In this document: piece by piece, positions 22,701-33,600 of the stretch
Position numbering within the stretch: the stretch's first letter is position 1
Layout of the letters: each line of letters opens with the position of its first letter
Source: Anisus vortex
Taxonomy: Eukaryota; Mollusca; Gastropoda; Planorbidae
Direction: 5' to 3'
Length of the DNA stretch: 64,000 nucleotides
Assembly (NCBI GenBank): GCA_949126835.1
Contig: OX421499.1
Span: 23,223,990 to 23,287,989, forward strand
The notes under the pieces: model-generated
The model's input: only the letters and a program-made list of their open reading frames with translations
Database searches by the model: none
Told to the model about the DNA's origin: nothing
Position numbers and translations under genes: made by a program

Positions 22701-25700
22701 GGTTGCTTGCACAACTTTGCATCGATTTTTTGACCACTTCCCGTCGTCAATCGAGCCGAAACTTGGTCAACAGACTTGTCCTGACTAACAATACATTCTA
22801 TCAAATTTTCAGCATCATAGCGTTTGGAATAGTCACGAATTCATTCGACCAATTTGCGAATCGAGGAAAATATTTTACATCAAACATGGTTGCCTTTACC
22901 GGAAGAGACGACAGTAAATAAAATTTTCGGATATGTTCGTTGTTACGAAATAAATAGAATTAAAACGACACAATGTAGCCGAAACAAAGCGAGTTATCTT
23001 TTTATGTTTTTTTTGCGGGCCAAATCTAGAAAAAAAAAGGATGCACAACATTTTTGTGTGGAAATTCATAAGGTATGATATCACTTATATTTATTTTAAT
23101 CCATCAAAATATAAATCAAATATGAACTTAGTTTACAAAGAAAGGGAGTATAATAAAAAAAAATGTAGCTTTTACGGGTTAGTCTTATTAAATTTTCTTC
23201 TTATAAGTTTCTCCTTTATTAACATATTCTATTAAAACTTTGCCATTTTAAACTTGACACTAATTACGATAACTTGACCCAGCCAGCTTTCAGTATTAGT
23301 TGCTTAATTGTATACTATCGGAAAAATGCTGAGTTTTATTGTTTCATTTTTTATAAAGCTATAGCATGAATTTTTCTTTATAACAAATAATTACGAACTA
23401 ATCACAATTCAAGTTTGTTTCAGTATTCCTTATACTATTGAAAATACATTTCTTGCTGTATGTTATAATAAGTAAAGTACCCGTCGGACCGAATTGATCT
23501 ATAGGTCCGATGAAGCAGCGTTCACAAGTTTCTGTGGCCACGGCATACTAGGTGATTGTGTGGCCAGCACTATGCACAGCCGCCTTTTTACATTACCCAA
23601 ACTAAGGTCAGGTACCCATCAGAACTAGGTAGACTCAGAGACACCCTCCAGACCCGGGAAAAAAAATCCTAGCCTGCACCAGGATTCGAACGTCGAACGC
23701 GCTGCCGCTCGGCTACCCTCTCAAAATAATATTTTTGTACCTTTTTTTTTTACTACTCCTTTCATATTTCTTTAGCGATTGTATTTAGACTTTGCTATTT
23801 GTATCTAAGCACCTATTACAACATCAAGACGCAGACAGATTTCGGTATTACTTGTTTTATTTTATTTTGCAAAAAATAAAACATTTAAAATGTTTTTTAC
23901 GGAAAACAATAATTAACCCTTCCCGTACCGACCTACTTTCCCATGCATACCTTCAGTCCCGCTATATACGCGCCCGGGACTGTAAGGGTTAATAAGCTTA
24001 CATTTTTAAATAAGTTGTTGTACATTCATTTCTTTACAAAATGTATCTAATTGTGCATATGTTAGTATAGCGGTTTAAGAGGAGATTTAAAAAACGCATA
24101 TTAAATCTATTATGGCGGCCGTTGCTATGGCAACCAATGCATTAAAAAAAATTGTGTGCTCTGAATGATATTTCATACTTGTTATATGGTTAAGGTTTAA
24201 GACGTTTTGGTCGGTAAATAAAAAAAGTTTATAAATCGTATCACTTAGCCTTAAGTTCCAGAAAGTAAGAAAAACATTTCATTTTTACTTTCTAGGGATA
24301 ACCGAAAAACAAACGAATCAGATCGTGTTTCTTGTGCTCAATTCCCCACCAATCAGATCGTGTTTCTTGTTCTCAATTCCCCACCAATCAGATCGTTTTT
24401 CATGTTCTAATCATCCAACCAATCAGATTGTGTTTCTGGTTCTAATTATCCCACCAATAAGATCGTGTTTCTTGTTCTAATTATCCCACCAATCACATCG
24501 TGTTTCTTGTTTTTATTTTCCCCACCAATCAGATCGTGTTTCTTGTTCTAATTTTCACACCAATCAGATCGTGTTTCATTTTCTAATTATACCACCAATC
24601 AAACCGTGTTTTCTTGTTCTAATTTTCCCACCAATCAGACCGTGTTTTCTTGTTCTAATTTTCCCACCAATTAGATCCCTTTTCTTGTTCTAATTTCTCC
24701 ACCAATCAGATCGTGTTTCTTGTTCTAATTTTCCCAACCAATCAGATAAACCGAACCAGCCAAGGATTGCTCCAATAGACGACTCTTCGAATGCTAAACA
24801 GCGCGTGCTTCAGTGCAAACATTTTTCCAGGAGTCTTCCTGTCTTTCACGAGCTCAAGCACGTGGTCAAGTGGGAAACTGATGACGGTCACGCGCTCGAG
24901 GTTGATGCGTACAATAGGGTCAGTGTCTGTGTTTTATATTTCTTTTTTTCCCCTGTATGTTAACAGTAGCCAAATAACCTGGCGTTGCACGAGGGTAATT
25001 ATTGAGCATGCACTGAAGAACAAATTGCAGATACTTACTGTTTTAAAACATAAATAAATAAATAATAGAGATACAGGTAACATAAACATGTTGTCATCCT
25101 CAATTTGAAGTTAAATTGATTGAGTATGATTAACGAATTATAAATTCGGATAACAAAGTCTTTCGCACAATTTTATTCAATGCAGTTAGGAATCTAAAAA
25201 GAAAGAAAATATTCACAGTTTTAAAAAGAGTAAAATATTTTAAGCTTGGGCATTTACCTATTACAATTTAGGCTAATCGCTTTTTTAATAAGTATCAGGA
25301 GCAAAAGTAAGTGAATTAGTATTTCCTCTTTTTTTTTCAAGTATTCACAAATGTATAATGTATATGCATAAATAAGTTGTTTTGTTTTTAAACATCTCAT
25401 ACAAGTATAAATATAAGTACTTTTTAAATTATAGCGTTAATTGTTTAGATTTGGAGGTTCTCAAAAGCTTTTGGAAACATTTTAATTGTAAACTAATGTC
25501 CCTTCAGAAGTATTTCAAAACATAAGTTTAGAATGACTTATATTCCAAGACTTCGTTACGGTACACCACTCCGCAGCACCCTACACCTTGCTCAAACTTT
25601 CTGCAGTAACCACTGAATGTCTTGCCCAAAATGTCTGCAGTAACCTATATTTGCTTGCCCAAACATTCTGCAGGAACCAATATATATCTTGCCCAAACTT

Positions 25701-28055
25701 TCTGCAGTAACCACTAGACAATATGTCTTTCATAAACTTTCTGCAGTAACCACTAGACAATATGTCTTTCATAAACTGTCTGCAGTAACCACTAGACAAT
25801 ATGTCTTTCATAAACTGTCTGCAGTAACCAATATATGTTTTACACAAACATTTTGCAGTAACCAATATAAGTCTTACCCGAACATTTTGCAGTAACCAAT
25901 TTAAGTCTTACCCGAACATTTTGCAGTAACCAATTTAAGTCTTACCCGAACATTTTGCAGTAACCAATTTAAGTCTTACCCGAACATTTTGCAGTAACCA
26001 ATTTAAGTCTTACCCGAACATTTTGCAGTAACCAATTTAAGTCTTACCCGAACATTTTGCAGTAACCAATTTAAGTCTTACCATAACTTTTTGCAGTAAC
26101 CAATTTGTCTTACCATAACTTTTTGCAGTAACCAAGATAAGTCTTGCCCAAACTTTCTGCAGTAATCTCTATGTTTCTTGCCCAAATTTTCTGCAGTACG
26201 TCATCGATGATAAAGGAAACATGCAGATAGACGATGTGCAGATGTTCAGCAGTGGTCTGGTGGTCACCTGCACGACAGCGGATGTGGTCCCTAACGATAC
26301 GACGCTTCTGTTTTCCGACCCAAGCCCACCGTATACTGTTTTGCCAAAAGGTAAATTTTCATTTGAATGTGTAGTGTATAATGTATCCTTGATGGATGGC
26401 CGTTTGTAGAACTTTTAGAATCGAAATGTATTACAATAGTTATTATGCTTGATAATCTGGATTCCCTATCTATACAAAACTTATCATATTCAAATTTGTT
26501 GACAAATAACAAGAAGACAAACAACAACAACAAACAAGTAAATCAAATAATAAAACAACTAATGTTGTGTGCACATTACATTGTGCATATAATTAGCAAT
26601 AAAAAACTTTTGAAGTTCAATTAACTCTCGCCTTCCATAAGAGCCATATAAAAGTCGATTCGCATTTGTTTTTTTTTTATTTTTTTTTTAATTTTTCTCC
26701 ATTTACCACAGGGAACGACCATAGCAATCTACTCTGGCTGACTATTCCAGCACTCGTAATTGTGTTGATCGTTTTCTTATCTACCTTTGGTAAACACATC
26801 GCTAGGAAATCATTTGGTAAGCTAGCCTCCTTTTCAGTCTTCGTTTTGACTTCTTACAAAGCACAGGGGGCCTTGCTGCTGGCGCCCTGTGGGAGATGAA
26901 TTTTGACGCCCTTTTTTTAAAAAAGTGTAATGCACCTTACTTATACGCGGGTCACAAAAGCCCCATTCCGGCTCTTACGTCCATGACGTAGCGATGTCAA
27001 TGGATGGATCAAAGAGCACACCAGGATTATGTCAGAGTCTTGCCACCCCGAGGCACGCCGATAAGGCGCGTAGCAAAGGTAGCAAAGGTAACGGTCTCCT
27101 CTGTACAAGCACTACACTTTTCTCCTCACCTACGGGATCCCCCATCGGATCACTATCGAAGTCTGAGGCACGCTGGCCGAGCGGCAGCGCGTTCGGCTGG
27201 CGCACCGAAGGCTCGGATTTGTTCCCGTGTCTGGAGGGTGTCTCTGATTCTACCCAGCTCTGATGGGTACCTGACTTAAGGATAAAGTAAAGGCGGCTGA
27301 ACATTATGCTGGCATCAGAATCTTGAAGCATGCCATGAATTAGAATACTGATTAATGTTCCTTCACCGGCCTAGTGTATCAAATTTTTCCAACGCGGTTA
27401 CGTCTTTTTGACTCGCACGTTACGAGCTTGGTGTTTTATTTGCTTAAGGTATTCAAGTTGTTGCATTTTCGAATGTATGTTTTCTTTGAGAGTTTGCCCC
27501 CCCCCCCCCCCCCCCCCCCGCTCATCCACACATGTTAATTATACATTTATTAATGGATTGTTTTGAAAACTATCTCTACGATTTTCAATGGGTTGAACAA
27601 AATTTTAACAATTTTGTGACCTGGGCATGAAAAGCCAATGGATTTTACACATGTTAAATTAAAACAACTAAATGTATAACAAGATTAAAAAAAAACACAA
27701 CAAAAACGTTTTCTAATGTGTTTGTGTATGTGTTCAGTAGGTGTCTATTTTATGTGTCTGTGTGTTTGAAATGTGCACATGTTTCATGTTTCTGGGTGTT
27801 TGAGAGATTGCGTTTATGAGACAGACATAAAAATAGTGAGACGCAAAGAAAAATAAGCTATTTTCAAATTGTCATTACAAAATGTAAATTTTAAAAATAA
27901 TTTCATCCACCTGTGCTGCACTTGATAAAGTGTTGGAGGATTCTGATGTTGTACAAGAAGCAGAGGAGCATTTCGAGGTAGTGGTTCTTCATGAACCAGT
28001 TGAACGACCGAAACCGTCGCCGAGTGGGTATTCAACGGAATCCAAGATTAATTGA
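19711..28055 (+). CDS. Gene C: two-Ig-domain type I membrane receptor, 322 aa, six coding exons
   Basis: CDS exons: 19711-19762, 20951-21310, 24746-24918, 26197-26350, 26712-26816 and 27931-28055; together 969 nt including the stop, in frame throughout. Layout: signal peptide (about 1-18), V-like domain (about 19-138), second Ig-like domain (about 138-246), almost no stalk, TM helix (about 252-272) and a tail of about 50 residues ending KPSPSGYSTESKIN. The closest relative in the window is gene B. All splice sites are GT-AG; the exon 3 donor is GTCAGT. Introns 2 and 3 carry long minisatellites built from their own acceptor sites. Role is inferred: a surface recognition receptor, ligand unknown. 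Confidence 0.87.
20028..20250 (+). mobile_element. tRNA-derived SINE copy
   Basis: Head with GGCTCGAATCC (B-box) at about 20079, the CCCAGCTCTGA and AAAGGCGGCTGG blocks, and the 3' end GTGAACGCTTCG. In intron 1 of gene C. Confidence 0.75.
20285..20601. mobile_element. hAT-like MITE, 317 bp
   Basis: Perfect 9-bp termini CAGGACCGG...CCGGTCCTG, flanked by the 8-bp direct duplication CATATTCT (20277-20284 and 20602-20609). 8-bp duplications and CA(G)...(C)TG ends indicate hAT. A second copy lies at 43146-43591. Confidence 0.85.
20951..21310 (+). CDS. Gene C exon 2: first Ig V-like domain
   Basis: Phase 1-1, 120 codons. Starts IYSDRDQDDQDAINTVV. VELTFRI replaces the B-strand Cys region. F-strand signature EDAGVYWC, then KFTGCGCLLVVVG. 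Parallel to gene B with clear protein-level divergence. Confidence 0.9.
21311..23477. other. Intron 2 of gene C, first part
   Basis: G-rich at 21330-21400, then AT-rich. The open frames at 22700-23235 show no family signature. I see no exon here. Confidence 0.4.
23478..23722 (-). mobile_element. tRNA-derived SINE copy, nearly full length
   Basis: On the minus strand it runs from a head with AGCGGCAGCGCGTTCGACG and GTTCGAATCC to the 3' end with GTGAACGCTGCTTCATCGGA. One of the most complete copies in the window. Confidence 0.8.
23917..23988. mobile_element. TTAA-flanked 72-bp MITE, copy 3 (inverted)
   Basis: Inverse orientation to copies 1 and 2, TTAA at 23913-23916 and 23989-23992. In intron 2 of gene C. 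Confidence 0.85.
24121..24134. promoter_or_regulatory. Perfect X-box motif inside intron 2 of gene C
   Basis: GTTGCTATGGCAAC fits the RFX consensus exactly and is preceded by GGCC, as are the start-codon X-boxes of B and C. It may be a regulatory site or a relic of a first exon. Confidence 0.35.
24318..24745. repeat. Minisatellite at the exon 3 acceptor of gene C
   Basis: About a dozen units of 33-36 bp with the core CACCAATCAGATCGTGTTTC. The true acceptor AACCAATCAG|AT is the last unit. The previous CAATCAG|AT (exon would start at 24710) is exactly 36 nt upstream and in frame. Confidence 0.9.
24746..24918 (+). CDS. Gene C exon 3: N-terminal half of second Ig-like domain
   Basis: 173 nt, phase 1 to 0. 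Reads KPNQPRIAPIDDSSNAK, then RVLQCKHFSRSLPVFHE and HVVKWETDDG. B-strand Cys and C-strand Trp are present. Donor AGG|GTCAGT. Confidence 0.85.
25590..26196. repeat. Minisatellite at the exon 4 acceptor of gene C
   Basis: About 17 units of roughly 32-35 bp, each with TCTGCAGTAACCA or TTTGCAGTAACCA. The final unit is the real junction TTCTGCAG|TACGTC. The matching junction of gene B (CGCCCAAATTATATCTGCAG) has the same flank but no array, so the array seems to have grown from the ancestral splice site. Confidence 0.9.
26197..26350 (+). CDS. Gene C exon 4: C-terminal half of second Ig-like domain
   Basis: Phase 0 to 1. Reads YVIDDKGNMQIDDVQMF, then LVVTCTTADVVPNDTT and FSDPSPPYTV. F-strand Cys and N-glycosylation site NDT as in the paralogs. 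Donor AAG|GTAAAT. Confidence 0.9.
26712..26816 (+). CDS. Gene C exon 5: transmembrane helix, no stalk
   Basis: Only 105 nt. Acceptor TTACCACAG; reads NDHSNLLW then LTIPALVIVLIVFLSTF and GKHIARKSF, donor TTTG|GTAAGC. Lacks the stalk seen in B, D and E. Confidence 0.85.
26935..27110. repeat. Dispersed repeat R2, partial
   Basis: CGGCTCTTACGTCCA, GACGTAGC and CACACCAGGATTATG blocks resemble 56365-56520. Confidence 0.35.
27163..27392 (+). mobile_element. tRNA-derived SINE copy with the best-preserved head
   Basis: Head with A-box TGGCCGAGCGGC followed by AGCGCGTTCGGCTGGC. The body has CTACCCAGCTCTGATGGGTA and AAAGTAAAGGCGGCTG. In intron 5 of gene C. A C run follows near 27497-27520. Confidence 0.8.
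27931..28055 (+). CDS. Gene C exon 6: cytoplasmic tail
   Basis: Acceptor GATAAAG, phase 1. Reads LEDSDVVQEAEEHFEVVV, then HEPVERPKPSPSGYSTE and SKIN, TGA at 28053-28055. Acidic first half, Pro/Ser-rich end. Donor TTCAG|GTAACG 14 bases after the stop (exon end 28069). Confidence 0.85.
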
Positions 28056-28121
28056 GGCATTATCTTCAGGTAACGTTGTCACAGCCACGAAGACTCATAT
28101 CTTAATGTTTTATGTTTGTTC

Positions 28122-29081
28122 TAGGGATGTTGAACGAAAACCGGAATACCGGATTCCGGTTTTGAATCTGAAAACCGGTTTTGATTTTTAAAACCGGATT
28201 TCGGTTTTTTGGTTGGAAGGTAATCATTACTTCAAGTAGCACACCCTTTATTTTATTTTTGTATTGGTTCTGATGGAACTATTTTAAAAAAAAATAATGT
28301 TGGATTCACGCAAAAAACAATTCTTGAAATGCCTTGCTAATACTATTTAGTCTTAGATATTGTGTTTCTTTTTTTTTCTCCAAATACCAACTATGGCTTG
28401 CGATAAAAACAACATCAAACCAAATGTCGGCTCATCGTTTAGATGTGCGCTACTGTTTGATGTGCCTCAAATGCGGCAGGGATTGCCCCTCCCGGGTTGG
28501 CCTACACAGCCATTCTCGGCGGTGCAGTTGGATACCTCACCCATGAAGCTACACCATCGTCACTCGAGACGGACGGATGCCGACGACGATTCTTTGATGT
28601 ACGCAATGGAGAGAGCAAACTAGTTTTGTCCTATGACCCTGAACAATTCGGCTAGACACCGCACCGCGTCTGTGCTTTATTATTAACGGCAGCATTAAAT
28701 ACACATTTTTTTTACTTTTGATTGGCGCTACGTGATCCTATTCAATACATTATTTTACAAGGCACAAATTATCACTATTGAAAGCTATTAACGGTTTTAA
28801 TAAATTAGCCCATATTTTTTTTATTTCTAAAGAATGTTATGGTAAAGTGTACAAATTCATAATGTATTCACACAAATTAACCTCTTGAATGCTATGCAAA
28901 CACTTATTAAGTTTGAAATATTTTTCAAATACACCTACAAAACTACGCTCATTTGTCTTTTCCGGCCTGTGACTTGTGACATTGCGGGGGGGGGGGGGGG
29001 GGATGAATCGAAATCCGGTTTTAAACCGGTTTTATAGAACCGAAAACCGGTTTTGAAAAAAAACCGGTTTTAACATCCCTA
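28122..29081. mobile_element. hAT-like element, 960 bp, perfect target duplication
   Basis: Termini TAGGGATGTT...AACATCCCTA with the 8-bp duplication GTTTGTTC on both sides (28114-28121, 29082-29089). Subterminal AAACCGG/CCGGTTT repeats are dense at both ends. No transposase. A LINE C-terminal finger fragment (28405-28560) lies inside, and a G run near 28985-29002. Confidence 0.85.
28405..28560 (+). pseudogene. LINE C-terminal zinc-finger fragment nested in a hAT element
   Basis: Reads CLKCGRDCPSRVGLHSHSRR, a C-x2-C-x12-H-type finger equivalent to CKGCKKDCHSRIGLLSHTRK in the LINE copy at 45480-45560. Confidence 0.65.
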
Positions 29082-29204
29082 GTTTGTTCAAAGGACGCTC
29101 AAGTAATCTGTTTCATCTCTTAAGTTCTTGTCACATAATTTGTAGCACCGAGTATGGAGCGGACATATAAAAGTTCGACTCTAGGTTAAGCCGGGATAGT
29201 TCTT

Positions 29205-29405
29205 TTTATCTAGCCCCTAGATCTGGACGGTGTTTTAGTTTTAGTATTTTCCCTCCGCTAGGCTTTGATGTGTACCTTGCATTAGCTGGGGGTAAAGTAA
29301 AAGTAGTTGTACATTATGCTGGTAAAACAATCTCCTTGTACGCCGTGAAAAAAGAAATTGGTGAACGCTGCCTCGCTAGGCTCTATGACCAACATTTTAT
29401 GGTAG
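29205..29405 (+). mobile_element. tRNA-derived SINE copy, degraded
   Basis: GGGGTAAAGTAAAAGTAG and TGGTGAACGCTGCCTCGC keep the family pattern; the head is badly eroded. In the last intron of gene C. Confidence 0.6.
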
Positions 29406-30230
29406 GAGTGCTCAATAAAAAGAGTAAAAATTTAATTTCTATTTAGAAAAATGTATATAAATTTGACATTCTAACAAAATGGATATTATAAACATTATTG
29501 TAACAACATAAAATACATCCCCATGATAGCTTTAGGGTTTCTACAACAATATATTTTATGCGATATATTTTGTAATAACAATGATTTTAAAATCTGCAAT
29601 TAAAACTGTGTAAATATTAAAAAGAGACTCTATTGATTATCTTTCAGATTGAAAAATCTACACAATAATTTATTAGTTCTTTTTTTATATTATATTATTA
29701 TTATTGTTTGTGTCAGTGAGTAGGCTAGACACGTTATATATGAATTTTTTACTTCTTTTGTTATTGTTGTTGTTGTTATTTATATGCGTGTGATACATCA
29801 TAAAGTTATCCCCTACAGAAAATATTGGCTTCTGATTTAAAAGGGTTTTACCCAGATAAAAGTACAAGTATGTGTTCTTTTTGTGGGCCAGTACTCCAAC
29901 TCACGAAGATACAGTCAAGTAAGACATCTGCTAAAAACAAAAAAAAACAACAACTAAAAATCAATATGAATGGAACACCCAGACAGTGTCGCTAAACTAA
30001 AGCTCCACAAGTACTTCTCTAAATTCTGTTGACGATTTGTTTTAAAATACGTTACAAATATCTAAAATTCAGAAACATTAAACATGTGTGAATTAAATTA
30101 AAAAATGTATTAAAAATTCACAAATTTTTAATATTTAAAATTAACAAACAACCAACAAAAAAAATAAAATCAAATCAAACAATACAAACAGACAGTGTAA
30201 CGATCATACTCTTTAATAATGCTTCCTACA
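29406..30230. other. Last intron of gene C, AT-rich remainder
   Basis: AT-rich, with a degenerate TTATTG run near 29690-29780. No feature beyond that. Confidence 0.4.
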
Positions 30231-30455
30231 GTTGTATACATTTTCATACATACAATTTTATACAGTTTTATATTATTTCATACTTTTTCAAACATTTGTA
30301 TGCTGTTTCATATTAATCCATACTGTTACATACTGTTTCATACTATTTTATAATGTTTCATACTATTGTATACTGTTTCATACTTTTTTATACTGTTTCA
30401 TACTATTGTATACCTTTTCATACTGTTTTACACTATTTCATACTATTTTATATTT
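30231..30455. repeat. Minisatellite, unit about TTTCATACTGT
   Basis: About 20 degenerate units of 10-11 bp, roughly 55 bp before the last exon of gene C. Pyrimidine-rich. The open frame through it is repeat translation. Confidence 0.8.
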
Positions 30456-30509
30456 ATTGTCTCATTGCTCAGGCTCTATTTACTCTTGTTTTTTTTTTTT
30501 CTTAAATAG

Positions 30510-30690
30510 GTCAACAGAGTTTTACTCTACTACACCTGTCAGATGTTAACCCATGACGGACGAACGCTAGGATATCATAGATTCTGTTGTTGTTTTTGTA
30601 TGTGACTTACTGCTAATGTTCAGACATCTCTGAGTTAACTCAAACCAGAGAAACATTATCCCAATTACAATAATAAAATACATAGAGAAT
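30510..30690 (+). other. Gene C 3' terminal UTR exon
   Basis: T-rich tract and acceptor AAATAG. Holds the shared CAGATGTTAACCCATGACGG and GACGAACGCTA, then TGACTTACTGCT and GAGTTAAC blocks. AATAAA at 30672-30677. Confidence 0.65.
30672..30677 (+). promoter_or_regulatory. Polyadenylation signal, gene C
   Basis: AATAAA in the position equivalent to the gene A signal. Confidence 0.5.
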
Positions 30691-31899
30691 ATAATTTAAT
30701 TGACTGGATGTTTTTTTCAAATGGTATTTTCAGTGGCAAGGGTTTGTTCTAACTGTGGCCACATACGTGGGCTGTTTAAATATTACTATATAGTCTCCTA
30801 AGCCAGCTGTGTCATAATCCATTGGTTAAAGATACGTTCACAAACAAGACGCAATATTATGCAGGCAAATTTCAGCTTTCCTCGATAAACCGCCCGAATT
30901 GAATCCAAGAAATCGACGAGAATGAGGCAAATATTTTCAAAAGAAGCAATGAAAATCTAATTTATTCGTTCAAGACTCTAAAAAATAGCCTACATACCAA
31001 AAGAAGATTTCATTAAAAAATATATAGGCCTAATGTTTAATACTTTAAAAAAGTAACAATAATAAGAAAGAGATATAATATGTATATATAAAAAACTAAT
31101 TATATGACATTTAACTTTTCTAACGACTCTTCTTAGCGTTTGGAAGTCTGCAAAGACGAGCGAAAGACAGATGAAAAAAGAAGAAAGAAAGGTGCAGATA
31201 TTTTTGTTTGGAAGGGAAAATCCCAGACATGAAGACTCTATGTGTCGTCATTCACGTCATTCACGTCACTCATTGCTCTTTGAAAACGAGTATTAAATTT
31301 AGAATCGGGGAAAACCGGAAGTCAACAAATAAAAAAAAAACGAGGCTTGACTGAAAAGCCAACGAAAGTTAATATTAAAATTCACAGTTCTTTCGCTCCT
31401 GAAAGTTTTTTTGTTTCTAGATTGAAAAAAAAATTCACAAACATTTACCGCAAAATACGCTTAAGGGACCAGTTTAAAAAATGTTTTCTATTTATTTGCT
31501 TTAAACAATAGCTTTTTAATTTTAATAAAAATGTGTACAAATAATAAAATGTTACAAGACTAAAACTACTTTTGAACTGAAAGCTTGGACTACTGAACCG
31601 TTAGATCTAAGGAGATTAAATCTGTGGTTGCAAGAAATGAAATTAAGTCCAAACAAAAGAGATGAATGGAAACCGAGTTCATCGCATTAATCTTTTTTAA
31701 ATCTGGCACGTCGAGTGCAAACATGAATCGAGCTTTCCTCATTGTCTACTCGACCAGCATCCGGAAAAGTAAGCCACGATGGCACAATATCCAATTTGCA
31801 AAAAAAAAAAAATGTATTATTGAAGTTTGCTAAGGTGTTGGGTAAATCGGGTGGTTTATATATTATTGCATATATATGCGGTGCATATATTATTACCAG
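30691..31899. other. Intergenic region between genes C and D
   Basis: AT-rich with A runs. The ORFs near 31690-32060 show no convincing family beyond the LINE-like piece listed next. Confidence 0.4.
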
Positions 31900-32215
31900 A
31901 CTTCTCCACCTTTGCCCAATTTCGACTTTTGCCAACTCTCGAATCTTTTGTTGTTTTATTCCAACGTTGAATCTCTATACGGACCACTCAACGACTCCTG
32001 GCCACAGTGTGCGTTCTCAGTCTGTATTCAGAGTTCCCAGTGTCCTTGGCCAATGAAATCCGATCTTATGAATCTGCGGCGACTACACTATGGAACAGCT
32101 TGACTGAGATTCTCAGAAAAAAGAGTTCTTTTTATAACTTTTCTCTCTCTCTCACTCTTTCTTTATTTTTTCTCTGTCTTCATCTCTCACTTGCTGTCTT
32201 TATATCTCTCTATTT
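31900..32215 (+). pseudogene. LINE C-terminus remnant
   Basis: Frames carry VPSVLG, then IRSYESAATTLWNSLTEIL, a pattern common at the C-terminus of CR1/Jockey-type reverse transcriptases. Frameshifted and CT-rich at its end. Confidence 0.45.
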
Positions 32216-32849
32216 GTAAAAAGACAGAGAATGTGAAAAATGAAATACAAATTAATGTAAACAATTTTAACAATTAAAAAACAAAATGACAATAATCAAA
32301 CTACAGACAAAACCAAATCAACTTTCAAACGATTTTGACTATAATAGTCTCTGGTCAAAGTGAAGAATTCCTAAGTTCCTATCTTTAGTTCTCCGAGATA
32401 AAAAATGGGGGAAAAAATTCTTAACATGAAACAAATGAAGACAATAGTGTACATAGTAGACAAAATAACCATATTCTAATATTTACAATGCTAGCTAACA
32501 TCATTTTTTTTTAAACGGACTGCGGTAATTTACGTAATATTCTTGATTACCTGATAGTCATGTAAGCTATTATACTGTCATTTAAATCAGAACTGGTCCG
32601 TGGAAGTGGAACAATGCAGAAAGGGAAAGTGATTTACCAGCCAGCCAGAAACATACATACACACAGTTGTACAAAGTTAATATAAATAGTTTAATTAATT
32701 AAACAATCCTTAAAAGCAAATTTGTTCGTTTGAATGCTGTATACATGCATATTCTTTGATCCCTTAGACTTCAAAAACGTTTCACCTTAGCCGCCAACTA
32801 AGAAATGAAATCAACAAAAGCGAAGTTAATATAAGGAATAAAAGTGCAT

Positions 32850-32955
32850 TCCAAAGGTCTAACGTCCAAATACTGGCGAAGGCTAGGATCTGTTCTCGCA
32901 CCTGGCGGGTGTCTCCGAATCTACCCAGCTCTAACAGTGGTTGTGGATAAGTAAG
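32850..32955 (+). mobile_element. SINE fragment (middle part)
   Basis: Keeps GGGTGTCTCCGAATCTACCC and AGCTCTAACAG; head and tail lost. Confidence 0.5.
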
Positions 32956-32964
32956 GCGGAAACC

Positions 32965-33170
32965 ATCATGGCGACAATCAAGTAGCGCTGGGTTAAATGG
33001 TTCGGTCGTGTGTTGCGGCAGAAGCCATCCTCCAAGGCAATGTAGAATGTGGACGTTGGAGAAGACGACAGCGGAAATTCTGCCTTGACAACATACAAGA
33101 TTGGACAAAGCTGCAAATGACTGAACTATTGGGCTTGTCCTAGATGTCCTTGTATGACGTGTTCACAAAA
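32965..33170 (+). pseudogene. LINE C-terminus fragment, second family
   Basis: Reads WFGRVLRQKPSSKAM-like and GRWRRRQRKFCLDNIQDWT with breaks. The same region appears at 45885-46080, where the EGGRRRGRQRRCWFDN frame is clearer. Confidence 0.55.
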
Positions 33171-33600
33171 ACGTCAACGCTTTTTCACTTGCTCTCTATG
33201 TATATATCGAATCGGTATGACAGTGATATTTACTTACTTACTATGTTGGTCTGATGCGAACAATAAGGATTTTAAAATGCGAACCCAAAAACAGGGTACC
33301 AACAGTAAAAAGTTTTGTTAAGAAGTTGGGGTGTAGGCCCGTCTGGAAATCTTAAATAATTTGTAATCGTCAATCACACGTCTGTGTGTCATGTCTCAGC
33401 TCGATTGAATAACGGAAAGTGGGTCAATTTTTATTTTCAAAGTGATTTTGCGGGCAAGCCAGAAAGTCACAAAACTGTTTGGTAAATTTTATCTAAAGGA
33501 TTTATATCTATTCTAGACAATATATATCCTAATTAATGATTAAAGATATCTGTAAAAAAGATTACAGGTTGTATAAATATACTATTTCATTGATTTAAAC

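Noticed and set aside
24318..26196. Regular repeats resembling a CRISPR array
   Set aside because: Units are tandem without unique spacers, lie in introns of an animal gene, and contain its splice acceptors.
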